Counted from the first letter of the stretch, positions 24,313-36,109 are shown. The stretch: DNA of 64,000 bases from Guyanagaster necrorhizus (GCF_019112545.1 NW_025064900.1:124001-188000), one strand, 5' to 3'. Numbers and translations are program-made. The notes: a model not told the origin generated them from the sequence alone.

Positions 24313-25588
24313 CTATCCCTTTGTAGTATCCATACTGAACGTCTTAATTTCGGCCTTGTTTCTCTCGATCTTCTCTATCAACGCCCCATGGATCCCAGCT
24401 TTATGGTTGGCGGCCCTTTCCATATCCTTATCTTTGTACCACAACTCAACTTGAAGCAACAGCAATTCATTATCGCTGCTCAATCGTTGTCCCAAGTCTT
24501 TCCACGCTGCGACCTCGATATCAGGGCCAGCATCAAGAATGTATACCGGGATACTAAAGTACATTGTACAACGTTGAATCCCCAGGGCTGCATAGTCAAG
24601 CTGTGGCCGAATGGGCAAACCGGCAAAATTATCGATGGTCATGCGTTCCACAATGCGATTGCTTTTGAGAAGGGCGGTCACTGAAACATGCGATATCAGA
24701 CCAGGGGACAGATGTAAATTAGGTCATATACACTCATCCCGGCCGAAATGTATATTGCGAACACTAGGGACGGACAATAAGGTCTTCAGAGTACCAAGGT
24801 ATCTCTCTGTCCCTTGCTGTGCCGACGACGGTCTTTCCGTGGAAGTAGATATCACATTCAAGGAGTGTAGTTCACCTAGGTCTGCAGCCTCCATCATTTA
24901 CATAACCCTACATATATCCTCCTGGCTCATGTTCTTCATGGATAGATCGCACAGATGTGTGAGATCGGTCTTTGTGACCTAGCGAAGAGGAATTGGTTCT
25001 GCTTTTTGTAGCCGCATCTTGTCCAGAACCAAGTTTCTCAAGTCAGGGGAATGGCTGAGAATCACTTTCATTGCCTCAGGTTCGACTTTTGATATCGATG
25101 ATAGAAAAATCTTCAACCATGAATAGGACGTCCAAATTTTTACTAGGGTCTTTAGTTATAGAACCGATGCGTCCAGTGCGTGTGCGGGTAATATTGATGT
25201 ATTGAAAGTGTGCCAGGATATATGACCATAACCACAGATCAATATTTGTCGACGTAACAATGAGATGGCCGATATTGAATTTGGAGTACGACCAAAGCTG
25301 AGAGCATGCGGACTTGTCGACAATAGTTATCATGTGTAATGACACTGTGCAAAGACTATCAAAAGTCCTAAGTCCGTCTCCCAGAATCAAGGTCTCCAGC
25401 TGCCCGATATTCTGGAATTCCACATTCTCGATGCGGAGGGAGGAATAATTGCGCAGGTGAGGAAAGTTCTGACATTCAGAGAGGAAGGATAGGATGCTGT
25501 CGAGAGTGTGAAATTCTAATTCTCCGTTGTGATCAGGTCTTCGACCCACACTGGTGAGATGGGAATGGGGAGAAGTGAGAGACGCCAT
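24313..25588 (-). pseudogene. LRR-like pseudogene, copy 1 of a duplicated pair
   Basis: On the minus strand an ORF from ATG 25588 to 25076 holds leucine-rich segments (IGQLETLILGDGLRTFDSL, FNIGHLIVTSTNIDLWLW). The homologous text then continues one frame over (PEAMKVILSHSPDLRNLVL, NMSQEDICRVM) through several stops and returns as an open frame at 24681-24313 (MTIDNFAGLPIRPQLDYA, ELWYKDKDMERAANHKAG). The same order occurs at 36110-37120, which shows the parts belonged to one gene. A TATATAAGG box lies about 60 bp upstream of the ATG. It is probably related to the F-box/LRR family, but no F-box is visible. At least one frameshift near 25080 and several stops argue for a dead gene; introns might excuse some of them. 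Confidence 0.6.
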
Positions 25589-25673
25589 GCGCAGGGAAAA
25601 TAAAATCAATGAGGAAATAGCGGATGATAAAGCAGGTGAGCGTCCATAGCCCTTATATACGCGTTATGTTCAG

Positions 25674-26290
25674 TCAGCTGCTTGTGATGTGTAGCGTTAG
25701 CGAGAGTGAGTAGTTATCCGAAAACGACCAGATCCCACATTTCGACACCTTATTGAATTGAACGTAATGGGAAATAGAAACATAACAACGTTGGAAGGAA
25801 AGAAGATGCGGCACTTTTTGTCGGTGGCGCGTTGTTATCTCTCCGTTTTCAACGTCCCACGTACGATTAAAAGTAGTTCGCAAAGAAGAATACCTCAAAA
25901 TAAAAGAAGTGCCGTCGCAGTACTCAACCGTTAGGTCTATCCGAGCGTTAACTTTCCCAGGATCTTGGATACGAGCCACACCGCTAAACACGACAGACCG
26001 GACAAGGAGATGTATCATTAACTCTTAAGGAATGTGATGTTAGAACTACCAAAGATCATAGTTTGCCACCAAATTGAGACAGTTCAATAACAGAATAGAA
26101 AATCATTGGAAGTTGTCACGCAACAACAAAAGAAAATGCCGCACCTTTTGTTTGGTGGCGCATTATTACATCCCGGTCGACTGTCGCTAGTGACCTATGG
26201 AATATAATACAGAATGACCTGAATACCCTCGGTATAATACATCCACGACGTGACCAGAGGTTATAAGCGACGGTTGTGGCAAATGAAGGA
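25674..26290 (-). repeat. Two diverged tandem units upstream of LRR pseudogene 1
   Basis: Two segments (about 25674-26018 and 26040-26290) share a core reading ACAAAAGGTGCGGCA-like, with GCGCCACC beside it, and a common tail. The first holds a 114-codon minus frame (RIDLTVEYCDGTSFILRYSS, then TTFNRTWDVENGEITTRH) of unknown family; the second is not open. The same pair is found, more decayed, at 37125-37650, so the tandem duplication predates the larger block duplication. Confidence 0.55.
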
Positions 26291-26299
26291 ACGTCACAG

Positions 26300-27262
26300 T
26301 ACGATGGACAAATCGATATATACCTCCTTCCTCAGTGCGCACGAACACGACATCAAGATTCCTAGCAACCCATCATGTAGACCAACCAAGTGATGCAGCG
26401 AAAGATGGATGAGATACCAACTCTCATCCACTCCCAGCCTTCTGGTGGCGCAGATTCTGTTGGAATTGTTTGAATTCAAATTAAGAAGAACAGACGATCA
26501 ATGCGTACTCGCAAAGGTGACTGAAACACCTCTGACCTCCGTTCTAAACATAAAATAATTCACGAAAAGACTAATGCCGAAAAAATGTTTACTCCATGGA
26601 GACACAACAGGAAAAGGTGTGAAACTTACTAGTCTTTGTGTCACCTTAAGAGCCTGAATAGCAGAGGAATCGTGTGCCCATTGATATTGAAGAATTTAGT
26701 GGCTATATGGAAAGTAAACAAGAAATGCACACTTCGAAGGAAGGATGGGACTGAGAAAATATGGATGCATTTCGTCTTCATGAGGCTCGATATGAAACGA
26801 CCGGAGGTGGGGATCACGGCCAGCTGTGGAAGGAAATGTGCAGTGATTGCACCTGCCGCTACCTAGATATAATAACCAACGAAATGGCTGAACGCAAAGC
26901 TGAAAATCGCGTACGCTGAGTGAGGTTATCCAGAACCTAAGTATATCCGTGGACGACGGCATGAGGATGACAGCACACGCTGTATTTTGTGTGGTACGCA
27001 CGGTACATCAGATATGATTGTGCAGTGACCACTTCTCCGCAGAGGTCCACTTTTCCATAACATTAAAAAGGGATGTATAATCTAGAAAAATAAACTACAG
27101 AACGACGAAACTCACATGGAGACTTCATTAGCCGCAACATCGATTCGTGACTCTGAAAGACCATAGAGGGAAACCGTGTCGTTCCTGAAGAGTCCATGAT
27201 AAATGCTGTTTGCTTCTAATCCGGCTGCTTGAATAGCGGAAGCGGCCCGTAGGTCCAGCAAT
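26300..27262 (-). pseudogene. Fragment of an NRPS-like adenylation domain
   Basis: This minus-strand segment matches the middle of the NRPS-like gene at 32700-33760 by eye. It includes the region encoding HSSGTTRFPS-like text (27150-27262), the following splice donor GTGAGT (about 27113), and the run DLCGEVI...TAHAVYC-like further down. Frames are broken. It lacks the start, the rest of the adenylation domain and the carrier and thioesterase domains. It keeps more CpG than the copy at 30.5-34.3 kb. It lies directly next to the tandem units, an arrangement partly repeated at 37-39 kb, so it probably came with the block duplication. Confidence 0.65.
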
Positions 27263-27318
27263 GGTATAAAATGTCTAGTATTTTGAATATAAGAATCATC
27301 AGACGGTCTGTACCTGCA

Positions 27319-27528
27319 TTAAGCCCTCACAGGATGCTTTTTATACACCTCTAGTATCGTATCGTCTTTCTCCATTAAAGTGGCGACCTCGACCCTCGAC
27401 GTTACCGCCAAGGGATCAACGGCGGTATTCTTCCTGTATTGTACAGCCTCGAGATGTACGGTGTGTAGACGGAGCAAATCCCTAACCGGTTCTTGCCACG
27501 TGCGTGGACCGGCCTGGATCTTCGGCAT
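27319..27528 (-). CDS. Hypothetical 69-codon frame
   Basis: An open minus-strand frame starts at an ATG and ends HPVRA. It is charged and reads protein-like (RDLLRLHTVHLEAVQYRK), but I recognise no family. It lies between the adenylation fragment and the zinc-knuckle gene. It could be a remnant of transposon Gag or an exon of an unmodelled gene. Confidence 0.25.
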   Translation of the reverse strand: MPKIQAGPRTWQEPVRDLLRLHTVHLEAVQYRKNTAVDPLAVTSRVEVATLMEKDDTILEVYKKHPVRA

Positions 27529-27717
27529 TCGAGTCCCGCGTTAATAATCTGGCTATGACACCCTGGTAATTCAGCTGAATCCCTGGCGCTGCGCTTGTGC
27601 GTACTCATACTCATCCTGTCTGGTAGTTTTATTTATTGTACACAAGTAATATGCTTTGAAAATACAGCAAAATTTCTTTCCGAGGGTATTTCTCTTACTA
27701 TACGCTTCGGCGGCGTA

Positions 27718-28236
27718 TCACCGCGGCCCTTTCCACCAGGCAGGGTATTGTCCCTCCATGTCGCCGCCCTTACGCCAGCAACGAGCCTTCGAGTGTCCCA
27801 CCGTACCACAATTTTTACAAGCATTAGAAAACGAGGCAAACGGATCAACTGTCTTCACAGGTTGGGCAGGCTGCGTCGATGTTTGTGTCGGTCCTAGTCA
27901 TGCTTCAGTAGTTTTGATCAGCAAGGAGCACCGTCACGCACGAGAGATAACCTTGATATTATGAATCTGAGGGCTAACCTCCAGCCACATATCATCCTCA
28001 ATATCAACATACCGTCCAGCGCAGATACCCAACTCATTGGTTTGGATGATCATTGACTCTCTGGCGATACTCGGGAAACGTTGGTGAAGAATAGAGAGAA
28101 AGTTCTGGGAATATCATGAACGTATCATCATCACCGACTTTGGAATGCTCACATCATAATAAGTGGCTTCATGTCTACGGATGAAAACATTTGTGTCGCC
28201 ATGCGTAGCGACGATGTACTCCGAAAAAGTGGTCAT
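27718..28236 (-). CDS. Ubiquitin-family N-terminal domain fused to a CCHC zinc knuckle
   Basis: Three exons on the minus strand (28236-28153, 28104-27942, 27893-27718), with GTGAGC...CAG and GTGCGT...TAG introns of 48 bp each, give 140 residues in frame. Exons 1-2 match the N-terminal domain of the 14535-15153 gene (YIVATHGDTNVFIRR, QTNELGICAGRYVDI). The phase-1 second intron is at the identical codon (C joined to GA). Exon 3 is different: no ubiquitin, but a Pro/Gln/Thr linker and a CCHC knuckle (CKNCGTVGHSKARC), then WRKGGDMEGQYPAWW and a stop. That knuckle and its tail look like the Gag of basidiomycete Ty1/copia elements. A TATA-like box is 40-50 bp upstream of the ATG. The open frame, conserved splice sites and normal CpG suggest a functional gene. 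RNA or DNA binding by the knuckle is likely; the role is unknown. Confidence 0.7.
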
Positions 28237-28275
28237 TGTTGATAGATGTGAGAGAAGAAGGGGAGCCGTGAGAGC

Positions 28276-28285
28276 CCATATATAA
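28276..28285 (-). promoter_or_regulatory. TATA box of the zinc-knuckle fusion gene
   Basis: CTTTATATATGGG on the minus strand lies about 40-50 bp before the ATG at 28236. Confidence 0.4.
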
Positions 28286-28289
28286 AGCA

Positions 28290-29922
28290 CGGGCTGCCGC
28301 ACCCATGGCCTCATCTTGTGACCCACAGATAAAGTTCAGATAGATGCCCAAGCATCCCGCAACATTCACCCAGTAATATGCAGGTATCGCCTATATATAG
28401 CTCCCGTACCCCCGGTGGCCACATACATTTACCGTTACACGACATATATTTGAACTGTATAACCGTCTCACTGGGTCCAACGAGGAGAATGGCTACGATG
28501 TAAAATATGCTACCTAATGTATATCACTGCCCACTGGTAATGAGCGATGACTCTTTGAACGGTGATATCCTACTGACCGGGAAACCAAATGGTGAATTGG
28601 CGAGGAGTGAAATAGAGGAATCGCAAATATGTACTAATACAGACAGAGAAGAAGAAAAGGAAAACAGAGGTGATATAATATACAGGGGGAGGTGCGAGTG
28701 CGAGCAAAAACATCAACAAGAAGATAAAAGAATAAGATTTTACTGCAGTATGACGACGGGGATGACGACGGTGAAATGTGGTGAACGACGGCGAAAGACG
28801 ATGTGAAGATGACTCGTAGAGGACTCATTTCGATGTCATCCCCAGCCCGGCACCTGCCAAAATCATGGCAGCTGACTGAGAACAAAATGAGGGCGCGGCA
28901 GAGGTCATCTGAACGCTGGAACACTGAGCCCGCACAGAAGCCTTCGAAAATGCTCCGTATCCACGGAACCCGCAATTACGCCGAACTTGTGTACAGACAG
29001 TAATCCACTTTGGTCGTCCATATAATCCTTATCGGCGACACTGATTTCATGTATGCGCTGCCTTGATACACAAGGTCCCTTCTGACACCACACCCGAATG
29101 GAGAAGTCGAAGATTAAAACTGAAAATACGTTCGAACTGCATCGCGGGGTCCAAGAGAGGGAAATAGCGCTACGCCATGTATAGCTAAGCTAACAACGAA
29201 TCAACGCTAAAGCCCGCCCTAAATTCGTGATCCCTGCGGGTGCCGGATCTCCTAGTCCAACATCAGGTCAGCATCCAACAAACGACGACGATAACATGCT
29301 TACGAAGATAGTATCCATCTTGCCACCAGTTGGAAATACCTGGTATAACAGAAATGGTTAGGTCAGTAACTGTGATGGTCGCAGGGAGCAACTTCTTACA
29401 GATAGCCTCCAGAGTACAGTTAGCCATTGCGACAGACCTGTATTACCAGCTATGCGTTTCATGTTTGTCAACGCGAATCATTACAAATATTGGATAATAG
29501 AAACCCAGGGAAAGAGTAAAGGGAGAAGGAGGGACGACGATGACTTAAGATCAGAGATGGTGGGAGGAACTTTTAAGAGAAGGATCGGATCGGATCGTAT
29601 GACATGATCAGTTTGTTGATAAACGCATGGCCCATCAGAAATCAAGGGATGTGCTATATCAGGTACAGACTGATCCATAACACTATGAATGAACTATTTA
29701 ACATGTTCCTGGTATCAGAGAGCAAAATCCGTTGACTATACTATTAAATAAAGGTGATCCCAACACATTTTGCTTTGCATAAAAGCCTCGCCAAAACTCT
29801 AATTATATTCCAATCACTCTCCCTTGCTTTATGACTGGTGAAAACTAGTCAGGTGTCAGGACTGTTAAGATTATGAATCTTATGATAGTCGCACTATTGG
29901 GCTTCTATCAGTACCATCTGAA
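28290..29922. other. Intergenic stretch; possible small spliced frame on minus strand
   Basis: No known family. On the minus strand an ATG at about 29428 opens a frame (ANCTLEAICKKLLPATITVT) that can be joined over a GTAAGC...TAG intron (about 29250-29300) to a short exon ending near 29200. It would be about 60 residues and resembles nothing I know. CpG content falls after about 29.7 kb. Confidence 0.3.
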
Positions 29923-30100
29923 TTGCTTACCGGAGAAATGATATCAGTGACATTGCCTCATTCAGCATCAGTCTCTGATCTAGAGAAGATGTGTACAATT
30001 GCAGTGTGTATTTTATGTATTGGGATGAGTGGTTAGAATCTTACTGCAAGCTATCTGCATATAATATTCATGGAGGATCAACAGTTCATCAAGTTGAGTA
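29923..30100 (+). pseudogene. Ubiquitin-like exon remnant (fourth member)
   Basis: Plus-strand text LLTGEMISVTLPHSASVSDL is followed, after a frameshift, by LESYCKLSAYNIHGGSTVHQ. This matches the start and end of the ubiquitin-like exons at 13.5 and 15.0 kb and of ubiquitin itself. The middle is deleted or scrambled and no N-terminal-domain exons are found upstream. It lies at the boundary where CpG depletion begins. Confidence 0.65.
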
Positions 30101-30512
30101 TGACTCTCAGGCTTGGAGGTATGGCGGGGATGGGTCAGAAGCATATGGTATTTGGTGCAAGCTTTCCCTGAGATTCACCACGTACAGTGTGTACCTTACC
30201 TTTACCTATGAAAATAAATTATGCTCTTTCATCTCTTGGGCCATATGAGGCAGTCCCGGAAAAAGTACAGTTATAAGTGTACCTCAAGTTTGCTGACTCC
30301 AATACATGTTGCCTTGCACTTTATCTGTAATAGCCAACGATGGCAATCTCTGCCAATGACATGGGGAATCAGGTCCTCATTGTCCCAATGCGAATGTAAT
30401 GTGAAGGACTAAGTATCATAACTCCGTGTAAGACCACCTCCATAACATAGAAGAGCACAGCTAATTTGCAAGTATATTTACTCAACATCCAAGAATACAG
30501 TAGAACTTGAGA

Positions 30513-33500
30513 TTAGTACCCCTCCTGCAGAACCTGAATCACCATATCATCTGTAAGAAACTCATAATGCCCTTCACTCACAGAGACCACCCACGCATCT
30601 GGTAGACATCTCTTCACCCCAAGATCCACCCACTCCTCCCGATCTTCCTTTGCAAATGACGCAAGAGCCTCTTCTTGGGCAACAACAACAATGATGGGGG
30701 CCTTGATCGTCCTCAGCCATCACACCATAGCTTCCATCGAAGCTCGGCCATCACTATCAGTAGTCAGGTCATAAACAAACTCAGCGGTGGCGGTAATATA
30801 TGTTTTGAGATTATAAACCCCGATCTTAAAGACTTTGTTAGTATCGTTCCCATTTCATGCCTCCAGCAGCTTTTTCATAGAACAATTGAGTGACTCCCAA
30901 TTAGCATCCCTGTTCATCAGTCCGCCGATCGCTTCAATACCACGGTTGAGGATCACCTTCAAGTTCGCCGGAATCCTAGAGTCTGGGTTCCCAGACTTAT
31001 TCGCAAAGTGAACGAATGATGTGGGGAAATGATCGAGCATTACAGCTTGCAGGACTGTGTCCCTCTGATCTTCGAATAGCTTGACCAATACAGTGAGGAG
31101 AATGCTAGTGGATGAGTATGAAGCAAAACGATAAGGACCGTGAGGTCATTCTGCCTTGATCTTTTGGAAGTAGAATGCGGCCTTCTCAGTGAGAGATCTT
31201 AAAGGTGTGTCCGGCATTATTTGGAGAGTCCAAACTGCTGTACGGAACTTCTCAGTGTAAGATGCATATTCAAAGAAAAAGCCTCCAGCACCTAGGTATG
31301 TGATGATGAAGGTAGAGATCGCATGGAAGTCAACAGAACTGATCATGAATCATAATAAGTGGTGGTTTGTTTCCTTCACGAGGCTTGACAATAGTTTGTC
31401 CTTGATTAGGGACTGCATTGGCTTCGGGATAGTATGGCTCAGCCTCCTTCGAAATATCGTTCCGTTCACCAATGGTGCTCGCTCCCAATATGATCTCGTG
31501 AACAAAAACACCGAGTGCCACGATCGTGGGCAGATCAAACACAAAATTAGGTAGCAGCGATCTGATGACCCCCACTGGCATATGGGATTTCCGCAGCACT
31601 CCCACAATGGAGTTTCATATAGACATTGCCGTTAAGCTATCCATGACCATTAATAAGCAAACAAGAGACTTCACAGAAATGTGCACCTGTCCCCTCCAAG
31701 AGTAAAGATATTGTCATTGTCACTGACAATGTCTTCTTGCAATGTGCCTTTGACGATATCGCGAACGACATTAGTGGCTATTTTCAATGTGAGCATCTGT
31801 GGTATGGGTATATCTGGAGACGCTGCATCGACAGCTTTATACATGTCTTGTATTTCCTGCTTGTATGCTTTTAGAATCACTCTCCTTCATAACGATTGTT
31901 TCGCTGTGAATTCGAAGGGTTTGTCCAGACTCGCGACAAGGATCATCTTTGGATGGAATCAATCAGCTATCACTCGAACATCCCCATGGGAGATACCCAC
32001 CTCTTTGTAAACCCTGGAATGCTATGGTGCTTGTCCGTTGATTTGTGCAATGGTATCCCTGTCAGAGTGACTGAGTCAGCACGAGTAGAGCAACATGTCG
32101 AAATAGATCCAACCAGATAAGGGACCGATACTCCACCAGACGCTTTGTATCCTTCAGATCAAAGACATATTCTGCAGAAGGCTGTATGAGTACACCTGGC
32201 TGGAATCCCCCTCGTCCAAATATGACAGCTCCCGAAATGCATTTATCACTTAGTAAAGCTGCTTCTACAACACAGGGTGATGTTAGAACCATGTAACAGC
32301 AAATGGGAGATTTTACCAATGGGGCCTGGGTTTGTCTATTGAATTTGACCTATTAGAACTGAGGACACTTCAGGGCCGAGACTTACCTTCTCCTGCATGT
32401 GATGAAAGATCAGATCTGTAGCTCGGAAAGAATTGAAGACTTACACCCGTACTATGCATAATTTGGTCATCTAAGCATCGGATGAATCGGAACATAGTTT
32501 ATCTATAGCAGTTATAATCATCGTACCTGTGCGCCCATACACCTTCTATAATTTCGGGTTTGATGGATGCAGCTGGACTAGATCCTTCGTGTCGAACACC
32601 AGGACACTGTCTATGTCAGAGTTCAAAACTGTCAGTGTGCAGAATGCCGATTTCTATGAAACAGTTAGCCATGGACCCATCTACGAAATACGCTTCACCT
32701 TGATGAACAATCGATAGATATCTCTTTCTTCAGTAGGTACGAAGGTGGCCTCAAGATTCCTAGCAAGCTATAATATCATGCAGATGAGCTAAAAATGAGG
32801 CAATGGAAGAAGGACGAGATATTGACTCTCATCCATTCCCAGCCTTTCTGTGGCACAAATTCTGTGGGAAACGTTTGATTTCGAGTTAAGAACGTATGAC
32901 TCATGCGTACTAGCAAAGATGACTGAGACCCCTCCAATCTCCATTCTAAACATAATTTAATCCAAGAGACGACTCGACAAGAAGGAAAACACACAGTCCA
33001 AATGCTGAAATTAAGTTGACTCTATTATGGGATAATAAATCACCAGCATCTTTCTACAGAGGCCCTCCACAAAAGACCTATATTTGTATCAGCTTGATAA
33101 ATCACGAAAGAAATGGTCAGACTTACTACTCCTTTTGTCACCACTGTCAGAGCCTGAATAGCAGCAGGATCATGTGCCCATTGCTATACAACAGATTATT
33201 TCCAATTGGAAGACAGACAAGACATTATGTGTACTTCAAGGAAAGAGAGGACAGAGAAAATATAAGTGCATTTCATCTTCATAATGCTGGACAAGAAATG
33301 ATCAGCGGTAGGGATAATGGCTGGCTGGTGTGGAGGGAAATAAGCAGTGATGGCACCCACCCCGATCTTCATCTGACGGTGAATGAAAACTGATAAACGT
33401 AAAAGCTAGTATTACATACACTAAGTGAGGCTGTCCAGAACCCGAGCATATCTACAGAAAGCAGCATAAGAAGTTGACAGGACATGCTGTATTGTATGTG

Positions 33501-34327
33501 TGGGTACGCACGGTACATTGGACATGATTGTGTAGTGATGACTTCACCGCAGAGGTCCACCTCACTGTCATCTGAAAAAGGAGATGTATAATATGGGAAA
33601 ACCAGAGCACAAGGAACACTAGCAAGGAGATCTGATCAACCGCACCATCGCTTCGTGACTCTGAAGGATCGAAGAAGGGAACCATGTGGTTTCTGACGAG
33701 TGCATAATAAACGCCGTCGACTTCCAGTCAGGCTGCTTGAACGGCAGAAGTGGCTCATAGGACCCGATGAAGATTTCGCTGAATGTGGGCATTGGGATGG
33801 TGGTGGTGATTTTCTTGTCGTCGTTTTGGCGGCAAACAATGTCAACAATCTTCTGCACTGGACCATCCGGGGTGACGACGAAATACTTAGAATTGGTGGC
33901 TTTCATGAGGTGCATGACTGCAGGGACCGAGTTCCAGATGGAGATGGCGAACAGCATGTGGCCCAGGCACATGATACCGAGAATTGTCGCAAAGAACATA
34001 AGGGTATCTAGGCTTCTTTGAGCATTCCCGTGGCACCTGTTGGCCAGATAGCTTACTTGCATTTGCCAAAATGCTGATCACAATAGGACTCTCATCGTCA
34101 TAGAGGTATTTCTTGATGTATTGGCCAGCAGTGTGAAAGGCTGCGATGCCTTCGCTCCAGAGAATCATGCAAACGTCCTCGGTATCGGGATCCTCATATC
34201 GAAATAGCGGATGGTTTGGACTATGCTCAGCATTGTAGTCTACTATCTCTGGGAACGTCAACGAGCCGTCTAGAGGGGGATGATTGAACATGGGAGATGA
34301 GCGGCCTTGAGGAGTTGGGAATGTCAT
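30513..34327 (-). pseudogene. NRPS-like synthetase, A-T-TE architecture, decayed
   Basis: The minus-strand text runs from ATG 34327 to a stop at 30513. Adenylation domain: DGSLTFPEIVDYNAEHSPNH at the start, a 49 bp intron (34008-34056), an AMP-binding box where the copy at 39392 has MHSSGTTRFP but this one has MHSSETTWFP, then VFDTKDLVQLHPSNPKL and SGAVIFGRGGFQPGVLIQP. Carrier domain near 31.7 kb: DNIFTLGGD with the phosphopantetheine Ser codon split by an intron (31637-31686), then LTAMSI. Thioesterase: QGQTIVKPREGNKPPLIMIH, SYSSTS at about 31104-31124, ending VIQVLQEGY. Such tridomain enzymes dimerise aryl pyruvates (atromentin-type) in basidiomycetes; the substrate is unknown here. TGA stops at 31615-31617 and 31146-31148, a damaged donor near 33625 and frameshifts near 33.3 kb make it non-functional. 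Confidence 0.8.
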
Positions 34328-34615
34328 ACTGAGCTTACATGGAAAGCAGTCTTGAAGAGCCGTGCTTATAGATGAACCTGCATGAAATGCTTACGTGCGA
34401 ACTGTACGTCCCCATCGCATGAACGACATGGAATAGGATGGCGAACGGCGATTTAGTCGATGCTGTTTACTTGAAAAAGGTCGTCTGTGAGAAGAAGAGG
34501 TTAATGGATGTCATCAGTCATGAGACCGAATGTTTTGGGTCATCGGAGAGGACGACCTTGCCATCTCCTCAACTCTTTATTCTAATGGAGCAACAATGAA
34601 TGGAAAGCATGGGAC
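33620..34615 (-). repeat. Left arm of a 1 kb inverted repeat
   Basis: This segment (start of the NRPS-like gene plus about 290 bp upstream) is the reverse complement of 38475-39470. Identity looks above 90% in the coding part and the first 170 bp upstream, falling towards the inner ends. The two gene starts therefore face away from each other across a 3.9 kb spacer. Confidence 0.85.
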
Positions 34616-36109
34616 GGTTATATTTAGCTACACACTGGTAATACGTGAGCCCTTCTGTAGTGCCCCTTTATTATATTCATACAGCTTGTTGAAACATCAG
34701 GCCCTTTTGGCATTGCTCAATGATATATTTCGGCGACCGAGATAATAAAACGTACATCTCATGGATATAAGTATATGCACAACTGCATAAGTGAGTGAGG
34801 CTATAAATAGCTTAACTATGAGCGTCTGCAGTCTCGCCACAAAAATGGTGTGATCAGCAAGAGTATTTGTTACCGTCGGCCTGCATAGAGTGGATACGAT
34901 ATAATATCGGTTCATCCAGCTAGAAATTACCTTTTTATCATCACTCAATGACAATAGAAACAACAACAGAAATTGAATGGCAGAGAAGGACGAGATCCGA
35001 GATTCCTGTGCGGACTGCAGGATCAGAAAGAGTTTCACAAGGTCATGCAGAGGGTGTGACAATGCACTGTCACCTCCGAACATTCACTGATTAGCATGGC
35101 ATGATGCATAAAAGATGGTGATGAAAAGAATGAAAAAGAGGAACCGGGTCAATCTGAAGGTTCGACTTCGGCAGTTCCAAAAGCCTGGTTGGAATCGAGG
35201 TCTAACATTCCCTTTTCTGCCATTCCACATTCTGTAATCTTACTTGCCATTTCCTTCAAGGATACAGGAGGGCCTGCAGGCTATTATGAAAGGAAATAAG
35301 AAAAACAATCACCTCCGTGCATTAGAATCGAACTGTTCCAAAGGCCGATCCCTCCAATGATCTAGAACAGCACACGAAAGGGCTTTTGATTTGACAAGGA
35401 GTGGAGAGACAGATAACACGGCCATCTAAAATATCGCATTTGGCCTGCATATTGGTCCTACAATTAGCTGTAGAAATCACACTCCAGACAGAATATAAAA
35501 AAAGACCATATGAATGCGAACACTGGTCATCTCTAAAATGATCGCTGTCAGAACTAACGCCTCATATCTCGGTGAGGAGTCCACTGGAAGAACACAGCCA
35601 AGTGAACAAGCAGAGGTATTGGCAAGGACTCCTTTCTAACGGCGAGACATTTTGGCACAGATCCAAGAGATTGCTTGAAGTATGTGTCCAGGGGCCCAAG
35701 GGAGCCGGAAAAATATCTACAGGCAAGTGTAGAGGATTTTTTTCCACTACGTGCACACATTGTCCATTGTCTTACATGAGGGCCTCAGCCTGCAGCTATT
35801 ACATTGTCCACATCATTACTCACCTTTTAACCTGTCCTTACTATCACTACTTTTATTATTACTTGTCTTACTTACATTATGCCATCCATCAGGCCACTAG
35901 CTATAGTCCATAGATTTGGGAGCATCTCTCCCCATCAGCTCTCACAATCCCACTCTTCTTCGAGTGCAGAAGGAATGAAATTAAGTTTGTTCTGGAATCA
36001 TACTCAAACACAAACTGAAGCCGAACTCGGAAATTTTTGATTAATATTCATATGGAGACATAACATGAGGTGGAGAGTACAGTTCTCGGTGAAGTATCAT
36101 ATAAGAGTA
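34616..36109. other. Spacer of the inverted repeat, no recognised gene
   Basis: Intermediate CpG content. A 128-codon minus frame (34697-35083) and a 113-codon plus frame (35572-35913) have no family features. 35940-36109 is the downstream flank of the duplicated LRR pseudogene and matches 24170-24312. Confidence 0.4.

Noticed and set aside
24313..25588. Calling the LRR pseudogene an intact spliced gene
   Set aside because: The frameshift near 25080 and several stops between 24690 and 25075 have no clear GT-AG pairs to remove them.
28105..28134. A 30 bp first intron for the zinc-knuckle gene
   Set aside because: An upstream GTGAGC donor gives a 48 bp intron at exactly the position used in both relatives, so the longer intron was preferred.
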